NCBI GenBank assembly: GCA_016292705.1
Contig: JAEDHZ010000114.1
Coordinates: 1 to 5,605, forward strand
From: Clostridiaceae bacterium
GTDB taxonomy: Bacteria; Bacillota; Clostridia; Oscillospirales; Acutalibacteraceae
Direction: 5' to 3'
Length of the DNA stretch: 5,605 nucleotides
Numbering within the stretch: position 1 is the first letter of the stretch; each line of letters opens with the position of its first letter. A program made the position numbers and the translations under genes. The notes under the pieces were generated by a model. It was not told the origin of the DNA, searched no databases, and worked only from the letters and a program-made list of their open reading frames with translations. Of this stretch, positions 1-5,542 are shown one piece after another.

Positions 1-109
1 CTCTGAGATAATTAAAGAAATTGGTGAAGAACCTGAAAAGTGCGCTGATTATATCATACTTGAAGTCATCACCTTAAAAATCCTAACACATTATATAAAG
101 GAAAACATA
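1..109. other. Left-edge stretch without a convincing gene
   Basis: This A+T-rich stretch lies downstream of coaX (which reads leftward). A frame on the plus strand is open from base 2 to a stop at 251-253, but more than half of it is antisense to coaX, it has no start inside the window, and its translation matches no family I know. On the minus strand there is a TG-A-TATAAT element (positions 48-56) that resembles an extended -10 box reading out of the window, but no good -35 box precedes it and only very short frames follow. No strong terminator hairpin for coaX is visible. Confidence 0.4.
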
Positions 110-874
110 TTATATTTCCCGGGCTATTTCACACAAACCGTCCAAAATCAGGTTTTCGTCATAGATTATCTCTGTCTCGCAGCAGGGAATTATGCCTTTG
201 CTGTAGCCTCCGGTTGCAACAACCGTTGCGTTTTCGAGCGAAAGCTCATTTGAAATGCGCCTGATAAGTCCGTCAAGCATTGATGCCGTTCCGAACACAA
301 CGCCCGACTGAATACACTCAGTCGTGTTTGTTCCGACAGCCTTTTTCGGAGCCTTAAAGCTGACCGCAGGAAGAAGAGAAGCCCGTGCGGCAAGCGCATC
401 CATTGAAATCTTGACACCGGGAGAAATTGTGCAACCCGCAAACTTCCCGTTTTTGTCAACAACAATAATTTTTGTTGCCGTTCCGAGGTCGGCAACAAGG
501 CAAGGCAAAGGATACTTCGCCTTTGCGGCAACTGCGGCGCAGATAAGGTCTGCACCCACGGCAGAAACCGGAAGAATATCAATTTCAAAGCTTCCGTAGT
601 TTTCTGCGCCGACAATGACAGGCTTTTTGCCGGTTATCATCTTTGTTGCACGGATAACGCTGTCCTCAATTTCCGGAACAACGCAACTCATGACAACCTT
701 TGAAAAATCCGAAGCAGCAACTCCGTAAAGCTTGAAAATGTTCAGCAGGTCAGCCGCAAATTCATCGCTCGTTTTGTGTCTTGCGGTGAACATTCTTGAA
801 ACAAAAAGGAGCTTGTCCTCACGGTATGCGCCAAGCGTTATATTGGTATTTCCGATGTCTATTGAAAGAAGCAT
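110..874 (-). CDS. coaX: Type III pantothenate kinase
   Basis: CoaX catalyses ATP-dependent phosphorylation of pantothenate, the first step of coenzyme A synthesis, in the cytoplasm; the family needs a monovalent cation and resists CoA feedback. The 254-residue length is normal. Visible in order are the N-terminal phosphate motif DIGNTN (residues 6-11), the GAD motif (107-109) with the presumed catalytic Asp109, the second ASKHA phosphate motif DLGTAT (129-134), the ISPG loop (150-153) with MDAL after it, and a C-terminal segment with GTNTTECIQSG (181-191) and the adenosine-side ATGG (220-223). The ATG start follows a GGGGG stretch six bases upstream. The gene stands alone on the minus strand and diverges from the radical SAM gene. 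The usual GADR motif reads GADL here: residue 110 is Leu (CTT) instead of Arg. The rest of the protein looks intact, so I still call it a kinase. Family assignment is very secure. Confidence 0.96.
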   Translation of the reverse strand: MLLSIDIGNTNITLGAYREDKLLFVSRMFTARHKTSDEFAADLLNIFKLYGVAASDFSKVVMSCVVPEIEDSVIRATKMITGKKPVIVGAENYGSFEIDILPVSAVGADLICAAVAAKAKYPLPCLVADLGTATKIIVVDKNGKFAGCTISPGVKISMDALAARASLLPAVSFKAPKKAVGTNTTECIQSGVVFGTASMLDGLIRRISNELSLENATVVATGGYSKGIIPCCETEIIYDENLILDGLCEIAREI

Positions 875-946
875 AAGGAACCCCCATGAAAAGTAATTAC
901 AAAAGCGATTGCCGATTTGAGAAAATCACGGAAATCTTCTGTACCA

Positions 947-975
947 ATTATATTCTTCGCTGCGGCAAAAGTCAA
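947..975 (-). promoter_or_regulatory. Sigma-A-type promoter of coaX
   Basis: On the minus strand, TTGACT (970-975) and TATAAT (947-952) are separated by exactly 17 bases. This is one mismatch from the housekeeping consensus. Transcription would start near 940, giving coaX a leader of roughly 65 bases. Nothing like a riboswitch is evident in that short leader. This is the best promoter match in the window. Confidence 0.8.
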
Positions 976-1001
976 TTTTATATGGTAAATTTGGCCGGGA
1001 T

Positions 1002-1027
1002 GTGATAAAATAGTTTTTTGAGGTGAT
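1002..1027 (+). promoter_or_regulatory. Extended -10 box and ribosome binding site of the radical SAM gene
   Basis: TG-A-TAAAAT (1003-1011) fits an extended -10 element; the -35 region 17 bases upstream (TGGTAA) is poor, as is common for such promoters. The predicted start of transcription is near 1018. Directly after it, GAGGTGAT (1020-1027) matches eight bases of the canonical Shine-Dalgarno sequence GGAGGTGAT. It lies seven bases before the ATG at 1035, which decides the start codon. The GTG at 1023 and the ATG at 1026 fall inside the binding site itself and are therefore unlikely starts. Confidence 0.6.
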
Positions 1028-1034
1028 GAAAAGA

Positions 1035-1904
1035 ATGGTTTGCAACTCCTGCCCTCGCTGCTGCTCGGTTGAGCGCAGCAAAAAGCACGGCTTTTGCGGC
1101 GTCGGGGAAGATTTTGTTGTTGCCCGCGCGGCAAAGCATTTTTGGGAAGAGCCGCCAATCAGCGGAACAAAGGGCAGCGGCGCAGTCTTTTTTTCCGGCT
1201 GCAACCTGCGCTGTGTCTTTTGCCAGAATTTTGAAGTCAGCCGTGCAAAAAGCGGAAAACTTATTACACACGAAAGACTGACGGAAATCTTTGATTCATT
1301 GATAGCCTCCGGCGCACACAATCTGAATCTTGTTACCGCAACCCAGTTTGCAGAAAAGCTTTCCGAAGTTCTGAAAAAATACCGCTCCCCTGTTCCCGTT
1401 GTTTATAACTGCTCAGGCTATGAAAAAACCGGAACGCTCAGAAAGCTTGAAGGACTTGTTGACATCTATCTTCCGGATCTCAAATTCTTTGACCGTGAAC
1501 GCTCACTGCGTTATTGCGGTGCGGCGGATTACTTTGAAAACGCAACGGCGGCAATACTTGAAATGCGCCGCCAACAGCCGGAGGATGTTTTTGAAAACGG
1601 CCTCATGAAAAAAGGGCTGATAATCCGGCACCTTGTCCTGCCGAAGAATGTCAACCAATCGAAGTGTATTTTTGAATGGATTAAGGATAACCTCGGCACA
1701 CAGACTTATATCAGCCTCATGGCGCAATACACGCCCTGCGGCGAGCTTGAAAAATTCCCTGAGCTTCAAAGAAAGATTACCCGCCGTGAATATGAAAAGG
1801 CAGTCGGCTTTCTTGAAGACCTCGGCTTTGAAAATGTCTTTTTGCAGGAGCTTGACTCTGCCGGGGAACACTTCATCCCCGATTTTGACTTGACCGGTGT
1901 GTGA
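1035..1904 (+). CDS. Radical SAM protein of the PflA/PflX-like family (COG1313 type)
   Basis: This is a 289-residue radical SAM protein. The CNLRCVFC motif (Cys56, Cys60, Cys63) binds the [4Fe-4S] cluster that cleaves S-adenosylmethionine. An N-terminal CPRCC segment with Cys3, Cys6, Cys9, Cys10 and Cys21 precedes it, as in relatives that begin with a CxLCPRxC...GxCG pattern. Family hallmarks follow: HFWEEPPISG (35-44), GSGAVFFSG (47-55), NLNLVT (96-101), SGYEK (127-131), DIYLPDLKF (143-151), IRHLVLP (197-203) and QYTPCGE (231-237). It is often annotated as a pyruvate formate-lyase activating enzyme homologue, but no glycyl radical enzyme lies in the window, so the substrate is unknown. I chose the ATG at 1035 over the upstream GTG at 1023 because an excellent Shine-Dalgarno sequence lies at 1020-1027. 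The gene diverges from coaX; mscL starts 79 bases after its stop but has its own promoter. Family certain; function open. Confidence 0.92.
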   Translation: MVCNSCPRCCSVERSKKHGFCGVGEDFVVARAAKHFWEEPPISGTKGSGAVFFSGCNLRCVFCQNFEVSRAKSGKLITHERLTEIFDSLIASGAHNLNLVTATQFAEKLSEVLKKYRSPVPVVYNCSGYEKTGTLRKLEGLVDIYLPDLKFFDRERSLRYCGAADYFENATAAILEMRRQQPEDVFENGLMKKGLIIRHLVLPKNVNQSKCIFEWIKDNLGTQTYISLMAQYTPCGELEKFPELQRKITRREYEKAVGFLEDLGFENVFLQELDSAGEHFIPDFDLTGV

Positions 1905-1920
1905 AATGTTCATTTATCCA

Positions 1921-1949
1921 TTGAAAACCTGAGGTGTTTGTGTTAGAAT
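1921..1949 (+). promoter_or_regulatory. Sigma-A-type promoter of the mscL-proC pair
   Basis: TTGAAA (1921-1926) and TAGAAT (1944-1949) are 17 bases apart, and TG at 1941-1942 adds an extended -10 feature. Transcription would start near 1956, giving a leader of about 28 bases that contains the AAGGAG ribosome binding site at 1968-1973. A second TATAAT at 1959-1964 has a poor -35 partner, and transcripts from it would start about where the ribosome binding site lies, so I prefer the first. The promoter begins only 16 bases after the radical SAM stop codon. Confidence 0.7.
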
Positions 1950-1983
1950 ACAAACCAATATAATATGAAGGAGCTTAAACAAA

Positions 1984-2493
1984 ATGAAAGAAAAAAGCAA
2001 AGGATTCATAGGTGAATTCAAAAAGTTTATCATGCGTGGCAGCGTTATTGACCTTGCAGTCGGCGTTATCATCGGCGGAGCATTCCAGGCGATTGTCAAT
2101 TCCCTTGTCAACGACATCGTTTCGCCCGTCATCTCCCTTGCAACAAAGGGCATCAACTTTGCAGACAAGTTCGTTGTTCTCGGAATTACCGACCAGGAAT
2201 TTGCAACCGCTGAAGCAGCAAAGGACGCAGGCTTTGCAACGCTTAATTACGGCTCATTCATCACCGCCGTTCTCAACTTCCTCATCATGGCATTCATCAT
2301 CTTCCTGCTTGTCAAGGGACTGAACAAACTTTCCGAAATCGGCAAAAAGCCGGAAACGCCGGCTGATCCCACAACAAAGAAATGCCCGTTCTGCATGAGC
2401 GAAATCAGCATTGAAGCAACAAGATGTCCGCACTGCACATCTGAAATCCCCGAAGAAGAAAAAGACGAAAAGGAAAACGAGGTTGAAGAATAA
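1984..2493 (+). CDS. mscL: Large-conductance mechanosensitive channel with C-terminal zinc ribbon
   Basis: MscL is a homopentameric channel in the cytoplasmic membrane that opens under high membrane tension and releases solutes during hypo-osmotic shock. The N-terminal amphipathic helix is followed by the signature FIMRGSVIDLAVGVIIGGAF (residues 15-34), which starts the pore-lining first membrane helix (about 20-50). A periplasmic loop (about 51-88) and the second membrane helix (about 89-113) follow, then LNKL as in characterised MscL proteins. After about residue 120 the usual cytoplasmic helix (with a LLTEIRDLL-like core) is missing. Instead there is a zinc ribbon with Cys134-x2-Cys137 and Cys148-x2-Cys151, followed by an acidic Glu/Lys/Asp tail. 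The total of 169 residues exceeds the common 130-150. The ribosome binding site AAGGAG lies ten bases before the ATG. The stop codon overlaps the proC start (TAATG), so the two are probably co-translated. Confidence 0.96.
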   Translation: MKEKSKGFIGEFKKFIMRGSVIDLAVGVIIGGAFQAIVNSLVNDIVSPVISLATKGINFADKFVVLGITDQEFATAEAAKDAGFATLNYGSFITAVLNFLIMAFIIFLLVKGLNKLSEIGKKPETPADPTTKKCPFCMSEISIEATRCPHCTSEIPEEEKDEKENEVEE

Positions 2494-3287
2494 TGACAGG
2501 GTTCATCGGTGCCGGAAATATGGCTTCGGCAATGATAAGCGGTCTTGTTACATCCGGAACTCTCAAAGGAGAAGACATTGCGGTTTTTGACATCTGCGCC
2601 GAAAAGACCGAAACGCTTTTTGAAAAATTCGGGCTCAGAGTTTTTGCAAGCGCCAAAGAGCTTGCCGAAAACTGCGAAAGAGTTGTCCTTTCCGTCAAAC
2701 CGAATATGCTGGCAACAGTAATCGAACCGCTCAAAGATGTTATCAATGAAAAAGAACCGCTTGTTATTTCAATAGCAGCCGGAAAGCCGCTCTCGTTTTT
2801 TGAGGAAAGGCTGAACGCTTGCGTCCGCCTTGTCCGTGTTATGCCGAACATCAATGCAACTGTCGGTGCGGCAGTCAGTGCTTTTTGCCCGAACAAAAAC
2901 GCAACAGCAGAAGATGTTGCGTTCGTTGAAAAAATGTGCCGTTCATTCGGCACCGCTGTTGCGCTTTCGGAAAACATGTTTCCCCTTTTCGGCGTAATCG
3001 GCGGTTCCTCGCCTGCATTCGCCTATATGTTCATTGACGCAATGGCACGGGCGGCGGTCAAAAACGGAATGCCCAAAGCTCAGGCGCTTGAAATCTGCGC
3101 CCAGGCTGTGCTCGGCAGTGCAAAAATGATTCTTGAAACAAAGGAACACCCGATGGAGCTGACGGACAGAGTCTGCTCACCGGGCGGAACAACAATCGAA
3201 GGCGTTCTTTCCTTGAAGAAAGACGGCTTTGAATCGGCTGTTGCGGCAGCAGTTAATGCCGCCGTTGAAAAGGACAAATTGCTTTAA
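2493..3287 (+). CDS. proC: Pyrroline-5-carboxylate reductase
   Basis: ProC reduces 1-pyrroline-5-carboxylate to L-proline with NAD(P)H, the last step of proline synthesis, in the cytoplasm. The 264 residues match the usual 260-280. Visible are the Rossmann nucleotide-binding motif FIGAGNMA (residues 4-11), VVLSVKP (64-70), ISIAAG (92-97), RVMPN (115-119) with the following VGAAVSAF, the GSSPAFAYMFIDAM segment (171-184) that starts the helical dimerisation domain, AQAVLGSAKM (203-212), and the substrate-binding SPGGTTIEGV (229-238). The start overlaps the last base of mscL, and GAGG at 2479-2482 serves as ribosome binding site inside mscL. It is most likely transcribed from the mscL promoter. 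No proA or proB lies in the window, so the rest of the pathway must be elsewhere. Nothing is missing from the motifs I know. Confidence 0.96.
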   Translation: MTGFIGAGNMASAMISGLVTSGTLKGEDIAVFDICAEKTETLFEKFGLRVFASAKELAENCERVVLSVKPNMLATVIEPLKDVINEKEPLVISIAAGKPLSFFEERLNACVRLVRVMPNINATVGAAVSAFCPNKNATAEDVAFVEKMCRSFGTAVALSENMFPLFGVIGGSSPAFAYMFIDAMARAAVKNGMPKAQALEICAQAVLGSAKMILETKEHPMELTDRVCSPGGTTIEGVLSLKKDGFESAVAAAVNAAVEKDKLL

Positions 3288-3297
3288 TTATCCTTTT
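3268..3297. terminator. A+T-rich hairpin between convergent proC and M14 gene, possible bidirectional terminator
   Basis: AAAAGGA (3268-3274) pairs perfectly with TCCTTTT (3291-3297), and an inner AATT/AATT pair closes a five-base loop GCTTT (3281-3285), with a small asymmetric internal loop. The hairpin spans the proC stop codon and lies between two converging genes, where a shared terminator is expected. The stem is weak, and on each strand the T run is part of the stem and does not follow it, so the call is tentative. A palindrome ATCAATTGAT (3298-3307) sits immediately beside it. Confidence 0.35.
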
Positions 3298-3306
3298 ATC
3301 AATTGA

Positions 3307-4209
3307 TCACATAAGTGTGAAAATAGTGAAAGTTTCCTCAATCTGACTGTAGATTGAGTCAAGGTCACAAACGGGCAGCGGATTTTCGCCCTTTCCGATT
3401 TCAAGAGTGAATGCGGGGCGGAAAAACTCGCTTATGAACCAGTCCTTGAACCCCCCGTGCGATGCAAGGCCGGCATTTTCAACAAGGCGGTATGAACAGG
3501 AATCTGCAAGTATCTTTGCCATCATGTATGCCTGCTCGGGCGTTTCGTCTCCGTACTGCCAATACAGCTCCTCCCCCTGGGAATGGACAGCCATTGCCTG
3601 GCGGAAAGGAGTAAGGCGGCAAAGCCTTGTTAGTGCCTTTGTTTCGCTTTCACTCTCCGCACGAAAACCTCCGAACTGACGGGGAGCAGGTCCTTTGATA
3701 CCCTGCTCCTCTTCCATTTGACGCAGTACTTCCCAGCCGGCATTGAAGTTGTGGTTGATATCAACTCCCATTGCGTTTGCGTTCCACTTTTTATAATCCG
3801 GGCAGCCCAGGCTTTCAACAAAGCTTCTTGCGCTGCGTGCCCCTGCCGGCCCGTGGACGGCAATTTCAACTCCGTCCGGATTAACGCAGGGTATTATCAC
3901 CACTCCAAGCTCTTTGAAAGCCCTTGAAACATCCACGGAGCAAAGCAGGCTTTTTGTTTCAATACTGCTGCAAAGCCTTTTTGCAAAGCGAAAAAGAGCA
4001 AGGCAGGTCAGCCACTCCGAACCGTGGAAGCCACCGGCGAGCAAAACGCAGTTTCGCCTGTTTCCGACAGAAAGCGAAAAAATCGCACGGCCGAGACAGG
4101 TGCGCCCAACAACATCAATTTCAAGGAACGAAAACTCCCGGGTCAGCTTTTCAACCATTCTCTTGCTGCATTCATAGTCAAAATAAACTTCGCTGTTTTC
4201 ATTACACAT
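3307..4209 (-). CDS. M14 family zinc carboxypeptidase-like metallopeptidase
   Basis: This 300-residue protein belongs to the M14 (carboxypeptidase A-like) peptidases. It most resembles the gamma-D-glutamyl-diamino acid peptidase type that trims peptidoglycan peptides, but the substrate is not proven. Zinc ligands appear as GFHGSEW (His62, Glu65) and AVHSQG (His209). Other landmarks are NPDGVE (110-115), GVDINHNF (148-155) and the catalytic glutamate in FTLEIGKGENPLP (Glu270). The substrate-carboxylate motif is normally Asn-Arg and reads Asn-His here (His153, codon CAC). There is no signal peptide or membrane segment, so it should be cytoplasmic, perhaps acting on recycled wall peptides. The frame extends to a TTG at 4224, but GAAGG there is only one base away. 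The ATG at 4209 has GGGA nine bases upstream and is preferred, though its signal is modest. The gene converges on proC and diverges from the Nudix gene. Confidence 0.88.
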   Translation of the reverse strand: MCNENSEVYFDYECSKRMVEKLTREFSFLEIDVVGRTCLGRAIFSLSVGNRRNCVLLAGGFHGSEWLTCLALFRFAKRLCSSIETKSLLCSVDVSRAFKELGVVIIPCVNPDGVEIAVHGPAGARSARSFVESLGCPDYKKWNANAMGVDINHNFNAGWEVLRQMEEEQGIKGPAPRQFGGFRAESESETKALTRLCRLTPFRQAMAVHSQGEELYWQYGDETPEQAYMMAKILADSCSYRLVENAGLASHGGFKDWFISEFFRPAFTLEIGKGENPLPVCDLDSIYSQIEETFTIFTLM

Positions 4210-4268
4210 ATAAACACATCCCAAACCTTCAGATTGATTACTGCCTTTCCGACTGCAACGGTTTGCAA

Positions 4269-4277
4269 GTTATAACA
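4269..4277 (-). promoter_or_regulatory. Possible extended -10 promoter element of the M14 peptidase gene
   Basis: On the minus strand the sequence TG-T-TATAAC fits an extended -10 box about 60 bases upstream of the ATG at 4209. No recognisable -35 box lies at the proper distance. The element is correctly oriented and in the intergenic region, but short enough to be chance. Confidence 0.35.
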
Positions 4278-4346
4278 CACTTCTGGTTGTAGCCCATAAG
4301 GCTTAATGCCTGTACACTTTCAGTCTTAATGAAAATACAAATCACA

Positions 4347-4360
4347 GCGTGACTTCACGC
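4347..4360. repeat. Inverted repeat GCGTGA-CT-TCACGC upstream of the Nudix gene
   Basis: Two perfect six-base arms are separated by two bases. The right arm overlaps the candidate -35 box of the Nudix gene (4354-4359). The short spacer and position suit a dimeric regulator's operator better than an RNA hairpin. No regulator is encoded nearby, so its binding protein, if any, is unknown. Confidence 0.45.
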
Positions 4361-4382
4361 CGTCATCTGACAGATTTATATT
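4354..4382 (+). promoter_or_regulatory. Candidate promoter of the Nudix-maf operon
   Basis: TTCACG (4354-4359, four of six consensus bases) and TATATT (4377-4382, five of six) are 17 bases apart. Transcription would begin near 4389, giving a leader of about 33 bases with GGAG at 4410-4413, eight bases before the ATG. One inverted repeat overlaps the -35 box and another covers the -10 box and start site. Weak -35 boxes with dyads are typical of regulated promoters, but this is inference from position only. Confidence 0.45.
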
Positions 4383-4394
4383 CGTAAGTCTGTC
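4369..4394. repeat. Ten-base inverted repeat over the -10 region and start site of the Nudix promoter
   Basis: GACAGATTTA (4369-4378) and TAAGTCTGTC (4385-4394) are complementary over ten positions with one mismatch that would be a G-U pair in RNA; the spacer TATTCG is six bases. It ends 27 bases before the Nudix ATG. It could be an operator or, if transcription starts further upstream, a leader hairpin. No T run follows, so it is not an intrinsic terminator. Confidence 0.5.
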
Positions 4395-4421
4395 TGAAAT
4401 ATTCCGAATGGAGACAAAGAA

Positions 4422-4967
4422 ATGGAACTTTTTGAAAAACGAACCGCCCGTGAAACCGTTTTTGAGGGCAGAATAATCAATGTTTATAACGACACCGTTG
4501 TTCTTCCGGACGGAAAATCAACTCACCGCGAGCTTGTTGAGCACCACGGCGGTGTCTGCGTTGCCGCACTGACGGAAAACGGAGGGCTTTTGTTTGTCCG
4601 CCAGTTCCGCTATCCTTACGGCAGAGTTCTTCTTGAACTTCCGGCAGGAAAGCTTGAAAAAGGCGAAGATCCCCTCGCCGCCGGCATCCGTGAGCTTGAG
4701 GAGGAATGTGGGGTAACAGCCGAAAGCGTTATCCCGATGGGTGAAATCTATCCGACAGTTGCCTACTGCTCCGAAATCATTCACCTTTACTTTGCAAAAG
4801 GGCTAAGAAAAACAAAACAAAACCTTGACGATGGAGAGTTCCTGACCGTTGAGGAAATTCCGCTCGCTGAAGCCGTGAAGCTTGTTATGAACGGCGAAAT
4901 TGCGGACAGCAAAACCGTTGCCCTTGTTCTCAAAACGGAAAAGCTGCTTTCGGAGGGTAAGATATGA
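4422..4967 (+). CDS. nudF: Nudix hydrolase, ADP-ribose pyrophosphatase type
   Basis: This 181-residue protein is a cytoplasmic Nudix hydrolase of the ADP-ribose pyrophosphatase group, which splits ADP-ribose into AMP and ribose 5-phosphate. The Nudix box is complete at residues 77-98: Gly77, Glu83, Arg90-Glu91, the metal-binding Glu94-Glu95 and Gly97-Val98 fit the G-x5-E-x7-REUxEExGU pattern exactly. Around it are GGVCVAAL (43-50), VRQFRYPYG (59-67) and LELPAGK (71-77), all typical of ADPRases, plus a conserved-looking proline (Pro111) downstream of the box, a feature used to tell ADPRases from other Nudix enzymes. The ATG has GGAG eight bases upstream. The stop overlaps the maf start by four bases (ATGA), indicating an operon with translational coupling. 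The family is certain and the ADP-ribose substrate likely; GDP-mannose or other nucleoside diphosphate sugars are alternatives. Confidence 0.93.
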   Translation: MELFEKRTARETVFEGRIINVYNDTVVLPDGKSTHRELVEHHGGVCVAALTENGGLLFVRQFRYPYGRVLLELPAGKLEKGEDPLAAGIRELEEECGVTAESVIPMGEIYPTVAYCSEIIHLYFAKGLRKTKQNLDDGEFLTVEEIPLAEAVKLVMNGEIADSKTVALVLKTEKLLSEGKI

Positions 4968-5542
4968 AAAGATTCATTGCAGCTTCAAATTCCCCGCGCA
5001 GACGGGAACTGCTCACTCTCGCCGGATACCGGTTTGAGGTTGTTCCCTCAGACGCCGATGAAACGCTTGAAAACTCAACAAACGCCGAAGCGGCAGTTCA
5101 TGAGCTTGCAAAGCGGAAAGCGCTTTTTGTTTCGGAGAAGAACAAAGGAGCGGTTGTCCTCGGCTGTGACACCGTTGTTGCCCTTGACGGAACAATACTC
5201 GGAAAGCCGGAAAGCGATGAGGAAGCCTTTGCAATGCTCAAAAGTCTTTCCGGCAGAGAACATGAGGTCTACACCGGAGTATACATCACCGACGGAGAAA
5301 AAAGCGAAAGCTTTGTTTCATGCACAAAGGTTGAGTTTTATCCCCTTTCGGACGAAACTATACGCTCATACATTGCAACAAACGAGCCTCGGGACAAGGC
5401 CGGAGCCTATGGCATCCAGGGACTCGGAAGTATGCTTGTTAAAAGAATTGACGGTGATTACTTCACCGTCATGGGACTTCCGCTGAACGAATGCGCAAGA
5501 ACACTCGCCCTGTTCGGAATCAAAGGAAAAATTGAGTTCTGA
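4964..5542 (+). CDS. maf: Maf family nucleoside triphosphate pyrophosphatase
   Basis: Maf proteins hydrolyse nucleoside triphosphates (dTTP and UTP in the YhdE type, plus modified pyrimidine nucleotides) to monophosphate and pyrophosphate. They act as cytoplasmic house-cleaning enzymes; overexpression in Bacillus blocks septum formation. Seen here in 192 residues are the N-terminal phosphate loop ASNSPRRRELL (7-17), GCDTVV (67-72) with the catalytic Asp69, LGKP (79-82), LSGREHEVYTGV (95-106), and GAYGIQGLG (147-155) followed by GDYFTVMGLPL (164-174). This pattern fits the dTTP/UTP subgroup better than the YceF (m7GTP) subgroup. Cys68 replaces the more usual Ala in GADT, a mild change. The start overlaps the Nudix stop by ATGA, and GGAGG (4952-4956) lies seven bases upstream inside the Nudix gene. 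A run of seven T follows the stop, but only a weak hairpin precedes it. Confidence 0.95.
   Translation: MKRFIAASNSPRRRELLTLAGYRFEVVPSDADETLENSTNAEAAVHELAKRKALFVSEKNKGAVVLGCDTVVALDGTILGKPESDEEAFAMLKSLSGREHEVYTGVYITDGEKSESFVSCTKVEFYPLSDETIRSYIATNEPRDKAGAYGIQGLGSMLVKRIDGDYFTVMGLPLNECARTLALFGIKGKIEF

Noticed and set aside
48..56. TGATATAAT on the minus strand as a promoter reading leftward out of the window
   Set aside because: No -35 box at a suitable distance and no gene start visible before the window edge.
2..253. Open frame on the plus strand entering from the left edge, which could be the end of an upstream gene
   Set aside because: It overlaps coaX antisense by about 140 bases, lacks a visible start and has no recognisable motif; convergent overlaps this long are rare.
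324..599. Plus-strand open frame antisense to coaX
   Set aside because: It is a shadow of coaX: no ribosome binding site, no known motif, and the coaX frame carries clear family motifs throughout.
875..1034. Possible riboswitch or small RNA in the coaX / radical SAM intergenic region
   Set aside because: The space is filled by two divergent promoters and short leaders; I saw no strong paired structure or known riboswitch core.
1862..1881. Hairpin CGGGGA/TCCCCG followed by ATTTT, resembling an intrinsic terminator
   Set aside because: It lies inside the radical SAM coding region, upstream of the stop codon, with an eight-base loop and only four T residues; it encodes conserved protein sequence.
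3914..4292. Overlapping plus-strand open frames antisense to the M14 peptidase gene
   Set aside because: Low-complexity translations without motifs or ribosome binding sites; the opposite strand encodes the complete M14 zinc-binding motif there.
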